Shown piece by piece: positions 8,973 to 16,506 of a DNA stretch of 64,000 nucleotides (position 1 is its first letter; the number at the start of each line of letters is the position of its first letter). The stretch comes from Blastocatellia bacterium AA13 (GTDB taxonomy: Bacteria; Acidobacteriota; Blastocatellia; UBA7656). The stretch spans positions 122,920-186,919 of the forward strand of contig QHVH01000012.1 of the NCBI GenBank assembly GCA_003222245.1, in the 5' to 3' direction. The position numbers and the translations under genes are program-made. The notes below the pieces were generated by a model that saw only the letters and a list, made by a program, of their open reading frames with translations, was not told the origin of the DNA and made no database searches.

Positions 8973-11420
8973 ATGTTTCGCCTGATAAACCGGTACCTTC
9001 TTCGCGAAGTTATTCCTTACGTTCTGATCGGCGTATTCATTCTCACCGCCATCATATTTGCTCATCAAACGAGCAGGTTTTCGGAGCTGCTGGTTGTTTA
9101 TTCGCGCAATGGCCTGCCGATGGAAGCACTCGGCCGAATTTTTGGAGCGCTGGTTCCCTGGATTCTGGTATTCACGCTTCCTATTTCGCTGCTGATCGGA
9201 ATATTGACGGGAATGGGTCGGTTGTCGGGTGACAGCGAGATCGTCGCGCTGGGGGCAAGCGGCGTGAGCCGGATACAAATGCTCCGTCCGATCGGGCTGC
9301 TTTCGTTGTTCACCGCGGCGGTGATGATCTATTTGACGTTCAATCTGCTGCCGATCTCGATTCACAGCTTGAATGATCTCAAAGCTAATCAAGCGGTTTT
9401 GTTTCAGGGGCTGAAAACTCAAATCAAGCCGAGAGTTTTTGAAGAGAGCATTCCGCATCGAGTCCTGTACATCGAGGACATAGACCGCGCTCAGAATTTA
9501 TGGCGCAACATTTTTCTCGTGGAAATGCCCGACGATCAATCCGACGTCAAGATTCTGACCGCGCAGTCCGGCAATCTGCGGCAAGGCGAGCGTTCGGAGA
9601 TGCCCGAGCTCTATCTCGAAAGGGTTCTGATGCACCAGGTCGGCGAGCAATCGTCCGAACCCGGTTTGACCGCGGATTCGCAGAAGGATGAGCCGGAGCG
9701 AGGTTCCGATAAGGCGAGGAAACGGGGCCGCAATCAGGCGCAACAAGTCTACAGTGTTCTTCGGTCCAGGGAGATGACTCTTGGGCTGGAGGTATCGCAA
9801 GAGCAGGAGGCCGAAAATGTAGGCTTGAAGCAGGATCGGCGACTGGTCAGCGAGATGCGCTGGAGCGATCTGATTAATTACCATCCTTCGAGCACCGAAT
9901 ATCGGGCGTGGCTTGCCGAAGTTCACAAACGATGGGCGTTTCCGGTTGCGTGTCTCGTGTTCGCTCTGCTGGGGATCGCCTTCGGCATCAGTGGAGTTAG
10001 AACAGGCCGCTCCTTTGGATTATTGCTGGGGCTTGCCATCACGATTATCTATTACTTGCTTGCGCTGACCGGCGAGCATTCGGCCGTCACCAACAAGCTG
10101 CCCGTATGGTTGGGAATCTGGCTCGCGAACATGATTCTGACGGCGATTGCGCTGACGGTCATATTGATGCAGCGTCGGCCCGGGACCGATCCGCTTGCTC
10201 CACTCAGAAGCATTCGAGCCTGGTTCGCGAAGCCAAAAGCCCTCGAATACGAATCGGAGGCAATTGTTCGATTCAGCAGACCGGAGGATCAATCAAGCGC
10301 GCGGCGCTCGTCGCGATGGCTTTCTCCCGCCCAGTTGATCGATCACATCGTGCTGTCGGATCTCTGGCGATATTTCATTTATATACTCGCGGGATTTTCT
10401 ACGCTTTTCATCGTAATAACGCTGTTTCAGTTGCTGGATCAGATCACGCGCAATCACATTGAGTGGGCGGTCGTAATCAATTATCTGGTCTTCCTGCTTC
10501 CGATGATCGTCAACTATATGACGCCGCCGGCCGCGCTTGTCACTGTAATGATAGCGTTCGGGCTCTTGGAAAAGACCAGCCAGATAGTAGCACTGAAAGC
10601 GTCGGGACAATCTATATACAGGTTGGCGGCCCCGGCTCTGTTGGCTTCGCTGCTGCTCTCGACCATTCTCTTCCTCAATCAGGATTATGTCCTCCCGTTT
10701 ACGAATCGCCGTCAGGACAATCTGTATCACTTGATTCGCAGCGGCCAGGAACCTGCACAGACCTTTTATCAGACTACTCACAAGTGGATCTTCGGCGGAG
10801 ACACGCGCATATATAACTATTCGCATTTTGATCCTACGTCTAATGTCTTTGCGCGGCTCACGCTGCTGGACTTGTCCAAAGAACCGTTTGGGATTAAGGG
10901 CAGGACTTTCGCCCGCCGAGCACGATGGGATGCCGCGACTGAAAGCTGGCTGCTGGAGGATGGGTGGGAGCGCAAGTTCGAGGGTGAGCGCGTGATCTCG
11001 TTTGAACCTTTTGAGCAAAGGCGGATTGCCCTTCCCGAACATCCCGACTACTTCAAGAAGGACGCGGTGGAGTCTTCGATGATGACGCTGAATCAACTTC
11101 GAAAACACATTCGAGACTTATCGCGCTCCGGGTTTGACGTGCTCGATCTTAGAATTGCGTTGTATGCAAAATTCGCGACGCCGCTTACGTGTCTGGTAAT
11201 GGTGCTGGTTGGATTACCTTTTGCGTTTTCTGTAGGAAAGCGCGGGGCCCTCTACGGAGTGACTATTGGAATCGTCATCGGACTGCTGTACTGGGGGCTT
11301 CAGGGGCTATTCTCGCAGATGGGAAAGTATGAGATGCTACCGCCGCTACTGGCCGCTTGGGGTCCGAACTTGTTATTCGGGGCAGGCGGGCTTTATTTGT
11401 TTCTGACATCAAGAACTTGA
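8973..11420 (+). CDS. lptFG: Fused LptF-LptG permease of the LPS exporter
   Basis: LptF and LptG are the two membrane subunits of LptB2FG, which pulls LPS from the inner membrane. Here both are in one 815-residue chain. The ATG at 8973 (MFRLINRYLLREV) is preferred over the upstream frame opening at 8877 because it begins at the conserved N-terminus. Half 1 (about 1-420): three helices, a periplasmic beta-jellyroll region, three helices (FPVACLVFALLGIAFG). A charged cytoplasmic linker follows (about 420-455). Half 2 (about 455-815) repeats the plan: DLWRYFIYILAGF, a periplasmic region, then LVMVLVGLPFAFSVGKRG and three helices. Neither half lacks a block, so this is a fusion and not a remnant. 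No LptB/A/C genes are nearby. Confidence 0.92.
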   Translation: MFRLINRYLLREVIPYVLIGVFILTAIIFAHQTSRFSELLVVYSRNGLPMEALGRIFGALVPWILVFTLPISLLIGILTGMGRLSGDSEIVALGASGVSRIQMLRPIGLLSLFTAAVMIYLTFNLLPISIHSLNDLKANQAVLFQGLKTQIKPRVFEESIPHRVLYIEDIDRAQNLWRNIFLVEMPDDQSDVKILTAQSGNLRQGERSEMPELYLERVLMHQVGEQSSEPGLTADSQKDEPERGSDKARKRGRNQAQQVYSVLRSREMTLGLEVSQEQEAENVGLKQDRRLVSEMRWSDLINYHPSSTEYRAWLAEVHKRWAFPVACLVFALLGIAFGISGVRTGRSFGLLLGLAITIIYYLLALTGEHSAVTNKLPVWLGIWLANMILTAIALTVILMQRRPGTDPLAPLRSIRAWFAKPKALEYESEAIVRFSRPEDQSSARRSSRWLSPAQLIDHIVLSDLWRYFIYILAGFSTLFIVITLFQLLDQITRNHIEWAVVINYLVFLLPMIVNYMTPPAALVTVMIAFGLLEKTSQIVALKASGQSIYRLAAPALLASLLLSTILFLNQDYVLPFTNRRQDNLYHLIRSGQEPAQTFYQTTHKWIFGGDTRIYNYSHFDPTSNVFARLTLLDLSKEPFGIKGRTFARRARWDAATESWLLEDGWERKFEGERVISFEPFEQRRIALPEHPDYFKKDAVESSMMTLNQLRKHIRDLSRSGFDVLDLRIALYAKFATPLTCLVMVLVGLPFAFSVGKRGALYGVTIGIVIGLLYWGLQGLFSQMGKYEMLPPLLAAWGPNLLFGAGGLYLFLTSRT

Positions 11421-11926
11421 GCCCATTCCGCGATTTGGCTCCAATCCCGTCGAGACCGTCAGCGCACAATTCGACAATCATGCGAAGCGACGCCACTGTA
11501 CTGTTTTCGATCATCCGATTGTGCGCGGGTAGAGAGCGCCGTTAGAGAAGGCGCGCCTTACGACCGAAGTCGCGACCGAAGCCGCGAACTTATATGTGGA
11601 GTTTTGGCGCAATAATCGGAGTTGCAGGTCAAACAATGTGACGGCTGTAGCAGGCGGCGGCAAGGCGGGTGATCAGAACGCCAGAGCCGGTTATGTGGCG
11701 GCAGCCACCGCTGAGAGCCTGGGTACAAGGGAGTCGATCATGCGTCCCAAATGTCTTTACAGAAAGGGAATAATTTCTTAAGGAGCGCTTTCATTTTGTA
11801 GTGCATTTTCAAAGGATGTATTGTACAATACCGCGCGTCTGAGAACACAAATCCCCCTGCGCCATGTTTTCAGGCGCCAATCGGGAGTAAGGCTTCAAAA
11901 GCGCGGATTAAGATGCGGCGAAAGTA
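11421..11926. other. Intergenic gap, 506 bases
   Basis: No credible protein gene: the short open frames lack ribosome sites and have Arg/Ser-rich, low-quality composition. I looked for SRP RNA, 6S, tmRNA and RNase P signatures and recognised none. The only clear structure is a perfect 14-base palindrome at 11818-11831. Confidence 0.4.
11818..11831. promoter_or_regulatory. Perfect 14-bp palindrome, operator-like
   Basis: GTATTGTACAATAC is fully self-complementary and AT-rich compared with its surroundings. Its size suits a dimeric regulator. No gene start lies within 100 bases, so either the controlled transcript is non-coding or the site serves another purpose. Confidence 0.35.
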
Positions 11927-12247
11927 CTACCGCAGACTAAATCGCAGCAGCATCGTCAGAATTAGAGCCCCCAGCAGTGCGATTTCGCCCAAACCGGAGG
12001 AGTTGGTCGGGTTTGAAATTGGCCTCTTGCGAGGGGTTCTCTCGATAATCTTTGAATTCGGGGTTTCGCCCGGATCACAAATGCACTCGCTGGAACCGCA
12101 CTCGCACCACTGCCCAATTCCGGACCTGACGTGACCGGCGAACGCAACCATTGAGCTAGAAGCGACGTGAGTAGTCCACGGTTTGTTTGAGGCAAACAGC
12201 GGAATCATTAACATGAAAATCGAAGCGACTAATAGCCGTCTTTTCAT
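11927..12247 (-). CDS. Small exported protein with CxC-x4-CxC motif and C-terminal membrane anchor
   Basis: 106 residues from the ATG at 12245-12247, with AGGGAG about nine bases upstream; a longer in-frame extension to 12475 has no such site and would lie antisense to the divergent gene. Layout: signal peptide (about 1-20), a spacer, four cysteines C48, C50, C55 and C57 (CECGSSECIC, then DPGE), a basic/Pro-rich stretch (66-82), then GLGEIALLGALILTMLL and a terminal RFSLR. The C-terminal helix followed by Arg resembles a membrane sorting tail. No family is recognised. Confidence 0.65.
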   Translation of the reverse strand: MKRRLLVASIFMLMIPLFASNKPWTTHVASSSMVAFAGHVRSGIGQWCECGSSECICDPGETPNSKIIERTPRKRPISNPTNSSGLGEIALLGALILTMLLRFSLR

Positions 12248-12326
12248 AACAGAATTCTCCCTAGAAAGAGTCCCCGGCCTGTATTCATCCGGTGGCGCCG
12301 CATTATACCAGCAAGAGCCAGCCCGT

Positions 12327-13727
12327 GTGCTCACGAATCTTTTCCGGAGCGCCGACGCCCTAATCGAGCACGCAAGCCGGCTCGTCGGGATGGCCGAACA
12401 AGCGTACTTTTTCAGAAAAATGGACGCCGTCGATCGGGTCGCGGATCTGCTCCTCAAGCTGCCGCTTCCGCCCAAGTACCTGAGCGCCGCTGTCTATTTT
12501 AAGGCCATTTCAGTGGCCCGCCTTGGAACCGGAGACACCGCCGAAGCGAAATCATTGTTTGAACGCGTCGCTGAACACGGCGCGGGTCCTCATAAGGCTC
12601 GGGCCTTTCTGGCGCTCGGAACGTTTCCGGGTCTGGATGGCGATACCGATTCGGAATCGAGATTTTACGCCGAAGCCGCGCGCGCATCCCTCTCAAGTGA
12701 CTGTAATGATCCTTTCACAGTAGTCCACTCCCGTAAAATGATGGCTGTTCTGAAGGGGATGGATGGAGACCATCGGGGTTCTCTGAACGACCTCGAAGGC
12801 TTGCTTCCTTTGGCTCGCGCGATTGGAGCGGCGTATCCGCAGTCGTTCTGCGACGTATTGAACAGCTATGCGGTTGAGCTTGCCGGCGCCGGTCGCACCC
12901 AAGAAGCCGGGAATGTCTCCAGGATCGTGGTGTCCTCTCGGTTTGCCTCGGCTTATCCGGAATGGCACGAGACATTCCAGGAAGTAGAAGAGAAGCGCGC
13001 GGCGACGACCATCGCTGTTGTACAGCCGCCGACTCCGGCCATAACGCCATCAAACGTCCTACACCTCCCGCTTGGCAGAACCGGCGCGAAGAGCGTCAAA
13101 ACAAAGAGCCGCCATCAAATCCTCAGCTACTCCGAATGGAAGCAGCGCGCCGATCAGACCAAAATGAAGCAGGCCTGGCGCGATGCCGTGGTAACGAACG
13201 AGCCTGATAACGTACTCCGAGCCGAAGCCTTCGAGGTCATCGGGCCGGACGGCGAAGTTCGAGGATCGTTTCGGAGCGCCGGGGGAAAAACGATGCTCAG
13301 CATGTCGGGCGGCAAATTGTCTATCGGAATGGTCGTCGCCGACGATGGAACCGCCGAAATGGGCATCATCGATCGCAGCGAAGCCGCGGTTGCCTCCGGC
13401 AGAGAGAAACGAATCAGCCTGGGAATACATCCGGATCCCGAGAACGGCCAGTGTTCCACCGGACTTGTCGTATCGGCGCAGCGCTCAGACAGCCGCTTCG
13501 AAATCGCATTGGATGGTCCCGAGGAGACGCCGTTAATAACTCTTTATGGGCCAAAGGGCCGCAAGCGAATGCAGCTCCTGGCCCTCTCGAATGGAAAATC
13601 CGTGATCCGATTCTATGATAGAAAGGAGCGGATGAAGACGGAATTGCTGGTCGAGGACTTCAATCAGATCGAATCGCTTATGAGCTCGACTAAATTGAGA
13701 TTATCCAGATCTCGCGCGAATTCTTAG
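12327..13727 (+). CDS. Helical-repeat protein with C-terminal beta-rich region, unknown function
   Basis: About 466 residues from the GTG at 12327. The frame is open back to 12183, but that would overlap the divergent small gene; ATG at 12390 is a further option. Residues about 1-225 are helical and TPR-like (FRSADALIEHASRLV, AVYFKAISVARLGTG, DTAEAKSLFERVAEHG, KARAFLALG). A linker (230-300) precedes a C-terminal region of short strands with repeated G/D turns (EVIGPDGEVRGSF, GGKLSIGMVVADDGTAEMGI, LYGPKGRKRMQLLAL). No signal peptide is seen, so it is probably cytoplasmic. The function is unknown. Confidence 0.65.
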   Translation: MLTNLFRSADALIEHASRLVGMAEQAYFFRKMDAVDRVADLLLKLPLPPKYLSAAVYFKAISVARLGTGDTAEAKSLFERVAEHGAGPHKARAFLALGTFPGLDGDTDSESRFYAEAARASLSSDCNDPFTVVHSRKMMAVLKGMDGDHRGSLNDLEGLLPLARAIGAAYPQSFCDVLNSYAVELAGAGRTQEAGNVSRIVVSSRFASAYPEWHETFQEVEEKRAATTIAVVQPPTPAITPSNVLHLPLGRTGAKSVKTKSRHQILSYSEWKQRADQTKMKQAWRDAVVTNEPDNVLRAEAFEVIGPDGEVRGSFRSAGGKTMLSMSGGKLSIGMVVADDGTAEMGIIDRSEAAVASGREKRISLGIHPDPENGQCSTGLVVSAQRSDSRFEIALDGPEETPLITLYGPKGRKRMQLLALSNGKSVIRFYDRKERMKTELLVEDFNQIESLMSSTKLRLSRSRANS

Positions 13728-13814
13728 CCCCGTCTTTTTTACAACGGAGCCTTGAGATTCTCAGTGCAGGATCAAGGTTCTGTTAGCCGGTTCAGGCGGT
13801 TCAGGCCGCCTACC

Positions 13815-13844
13815 TTGACACTAATCGCAAGCCGAAAGTAGTAT
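13815..13844 (+). promoter_or_regulatory. Putative promoter of tRNA-Leu
   Basis: TTGACA at 13815-13820, 18-base spacer, TAGTAT at 13839-13844; transcription would start about 25 bases before the mature tRNA. Confidence 0.5.
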
Positions 13845-13876
13845 AAGCCCGTCGTTCCAAGAGAGTTTTTAGCAAT

Positions 13877-13962
13877 GCGGATGTGGCGGAATGGCAGACG
13901 CGCAGCGCTCAGGACGCTGTAGGAGCAATCCTGTGGAGGTTCAAGTCCTCTCATCCGCACCA
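13877..13962 (+). tRNA. tRNA-Leu (anticodon CAG)
   Basis: An 86-base class II tRNA. The acceptor arms GCGGATG and CATCCGC pair perfectly, the discriminator is A, and the CCA is encoded. The anticodon stem CAGCG/CGCTG holds the loop CTCAGGA, anticodon CAG, reading CUG. A long variable arm is present and the T loop is GTTCAAGTC. The last 22 bases lie inside the convergent ROK kinase frame on the other strand. Confidence 0.97.
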
Positions 13963-14930
13963 ACCCTTTTGGCCGATTCCCTCGCAAGAGTCGCCGCCCC
14001 GATCACTCCCGCATCATCCCCAAGCTGAGCCTTTACAACGCGTACATTCTTGGCGCTGAATTCAAAGGCGATCTTTCTCATCGTGCGATCGACGCGAGCA
14101 ATGTATTTCTCTCCCATGGCTTCGACGACGCCGCCTCCGAGCACGATTATTTCAGGACCGAGAACATTCACCAAACTGCCCAATCCGATTCCCACATAAC
14201 GGGCCGCGCGATGAACGACCTTTCTAACCAATTCGTCGCCGGCTTCATAAGTCTTCTTGAGATCCTTGCTCGAAAGGAGCTCGTTGCCTTTCCCAATATA
14301 CTTGGAGATCTTGGATCGCTTGCCGCGCTTTATCGCCTTTTTCAAGTCTCTGGCCATAGCGGTTCTACTAGCCAGCGCCTCCAGACATCCTCGGTTGCCG
14401 CAGCCGCATGGAGGGCCGCCCGCCTGGATAACCATGTGGCCTACCTCTCCGGCGTTCTTGCTGAAGCCATTGTATAGCGACCCGTTGATTATGAGTCCGC
14501 CGCCGATGCCCGTTCCGACAAAAACGCCGAGCACATCCTGGGCGCCTGCTCCGGCGCCGCTTCGAAATTCACCATAGGTTCCGGCGTCAACGTCGTTGTG
14601 AACGACTACATGACATTTGAACTCCTCCGAGAGGCGAGGTCCCAGCGGAAAATTCCGGAATGGAAGGTTGGCCGTTTCGATAATGTAGCCTGAGTCGGGA
14701 TCGAGAGGGCCGGGCGAGCCGATTCCGCAGGCGCTAATCCGCGAAGCATCGATTCCCGCCGTCTTAATCGCCTCGGCAGCCACGCCGACAATTCGCTTGA
14801 ATACTTCTTCCTCACCAAGCCAGGCCTCGGTTTTGTCGCGATGGCGGCCAATGATGTTATGGGATTCATCGAAGAGAGCCGCGTCTATCTTGGTGCCCCC
14901 GAGATCTATCCCGAGCACGTATGAACTCAT
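13941..14930 (-). CDS. ROK family sugar kinase, probable glucokinase
   Basis: 329 residues. It has the ROK phosphate-binding start GIDLGGTKIDAALFD, the HNDVDAG segment with the catalytic Asp, the glycine-rich GTGIGGGLIING, and the structural zinc motif GCGNRGCLEAL (CxCxxxxC). It phosphorylates a hexose, most likely glucose or N-acetylglucosamine; ROK specificity cannot be settled by eye. The last seven codons and the TGA (13941-13943) lie antisense to the 3' part of tRNA-Leu, giving the tail KRVGADERT. It follows the di-heme peroxidase gene by 12 bases, so they probably share a transcript. Confidence 0.9.
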   Translation of the reverse strand: MSSYVLGIDLGGTKIDAALFDESHNIIGRHRDKTEAWLGEEEVFKRIVGVAAEAIKTAGIDASRISACGIGSPGPLDPDSGYIIETANLPFRNFPLGPRLSEEFKCHVVVHNDVDAGTYGEFRSGAGAGAQDVLGVFVGTGIGGGLIINGSLYNGFSKNAGEVGHMVIQAGGPPCGCGNRGCLEALASRTAMARDLKKAIKRGKRSKISKYIGKGNELLSSKDLKKTYEAGDELVRKVVHRAARYVGIGLGSLVNVLGPEIIVLGGGVVEAMGEKYIARVDRTMRKIAFEFSAKNVRVVKAQLGDDAGVIGAATLARESAKRVGADERT

Positions 14931-14942
14931 ATTGATTTCCTT

Positions 14943-16298
14943 TTAGTTCTTTCGCAGATCCTGATTAAGCGTATTCAGGAACGCGGTCAACGGCGCGATG
15001 TCTTCCTGCGAGATTCTTATTCCGACCAGCTCCGGGTCAGCCGACCGAATCAGTCCTTCCCTTGCTTGCGCCGCCAGTCGGGCGAGTTCTTCGAGGGCGT
15101 CTTCGAGACTCGCAAATCCGCCGTTGTGCATGTATGGGTTTGTATACGCGAGATTTCTGAGCGTTGGCGTTTTAAATGTTCCGATCATCCGTTCCAGGAA
15201 GTGATCGTCGGTTTCACCTGCGCGGCGCAGCGGAGACGACTTCAGATCGACAAAGTTCCAATAACCGAGGTCCGCGCAGCCGGTATTTCGAGCCGAAGGG
15301 GTCTCGCGAAACCGCTGCGAGGGTCGCGCGGCTTCACCGGCGTTCGGGATCTTGAGCAATGCGAAACTTCCCTCGCCATGAACTGATTCGTACTCGCTTT
15401 GACTCACGCCGGTGTTATGAAACGAGAAGTCGGTGAACAGCGGCGGCGCGTGACACGACGCACAGTTTCCAGAATGCGCGGAAGCGTTTGAGCTAAGAAA
15501 TATCTTGAATCCCGAGAGCGCGGCGGCATCAAAACCGGCCGTCAATCTGATCTTTCCGGCAGCTTCCAGCGCGGCGATGCGCGTAATCAGCCGCCCGGCA
15601 TATTCGGCGGGAGACTCAGATCGACGCGGTTCTGACTCGAGACCGTTTGCCTCGAGAAATTTATCGTAGGGCGTCGCGCGATTGCTGTTGAGCGTTCTGG
15701 TGAAGTCGGAGATTGCCTTGGCTACTGTCTCGATCAGATCCGCGCGGCTTATTGTGTCGACGCTGATTCCGTATGCTCGCTTGAACTGGTCTCTATACGA
15801 TCCTTCCGGACTCTTGTCCGTGAGAATAACGCGTTGGATTCTATCGAACGCATCCTGCTCTTCGCCGGGAAGCCATCCCATCGTCCGGCCGGACAGCGTT
15901 CCTTTCACTAACTCTTCAAGCGATCCGAATTCGCCGTCGTAATGCAGCCGAGGCATTTGGGATACATCGAGAAGAGTGGGCGAATTTCGCAACTCTTCGC
16001 GGCGCGGGTCCTGCGCGCGATAAGAAACCCAGCTTCTGTTCAGAAAATCCGCGCGCGCGCGAATCCCCTGGCCGGATTCGTCAAACATATGGCAGTGACT
16101 GCAACTGGCCGGAAGATCGCCTTTGGGCGTAGAGAATCGTTCGTCCTGGAAGAGCCTGGCTCCAAGTTGAATGACGGCGTCGTTTTTCCTGGTATTCTGA
16201 GCCGATGGTTGCTGGGCGTGTCCGGTATATTCGTATGCAAGTGAGGCGATGATAATGGCAGCAGCGGAAACAGAGCGTTTTATAAGATTATTTCCCAA
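14943..16298 (-). CDS. Di-heme cytochrome c peroxidase / MauG family protein
   Basis: About 451 residues. I prefer the TTG at 16298 because it has GAGGAA seven bases upstream and gives a proper signal peptide ending at GHAQ; the frame opens earlier, at 16394. Two heme c sites are visible: CSHCH (about residues 66-70) and CASCH, in the spacing of bacterial di-heme peroxidases. The C-terminal block FKTPTLRNLAYTNPYMHNGGF is typical of the family. It is periplasmic; it reduces peroxide or, in the MauG branch, oxidises a protein substrate. The usual length is about 350, so it carries extra internal sequence. Confidence 0.88.
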   Translation of the reverse strand: MGNNLIKRSVSAAAIIIASLAYEYTGHAQQPSAQNTRKNDAVIQLGARLFQDERFSTPKGDLPASCSHCHMFDESGQGIRARADFLNRSWVSYRAQDPRREELRNSPTLLDVSQMPRLHYDGEFGSLEELVKGTLSGRTMGWLPGEEQDAFDRIQRVILTDKSPEGSYRDQFKRAYGISVDTISRADLIETVAKAISDFTRTLNSNRATPYDKFLEANGLESEPRRSESPAEYAGRLITRIAALEAAGKIRLTAGFDAAALSGFKIFLSSNASAHSGNCASCHAPPLFTDFSFHNTGVSQSEYESVHGEGSFALLKIPNAGEAARPSQRFRETPSARNTGCADLGYWNFVDLKSSPLRRAGETDDHFLERMIGTFKTPTLRNLAYTNPYMHNGGFASLEDALEELARLAAQAREGLIRSADPELVGIRISQEDIAPLTAFLNTLNQDLRKN

Positions 16299-16506
16299 CT
16301 CGGGTTCCTCGAGCTTAGAGCCGGACGGTCTCGTCGTGCCTGGCGGTTGCGACACGCGCCGAATCCGTTTTGCGATAGTAAAGCAATGATGCAAACCGCC
16401 ACAACTCGATTCCGAGACTCGATTTCGAAACGGCTCCAGTGATACCGAGGCGGCTCTGGTTGTTCAAGAAAGACATTGCGAACTAGACTATCCAAGAGGA
16501 ATCAAA

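Noticed and set aside
11421..11926. Possible housekeeping RNA (SRP, 6S, tmRNA, RNase P)
   Set aside because: None of the conserved sequence cores of these RNAs could be found.
12183..12326. N-terminal extension of the helical-repeat protein
   Set aside because: It would overlap the divergent small gene, which has its own ribosome site, and the extension does not look conserved.
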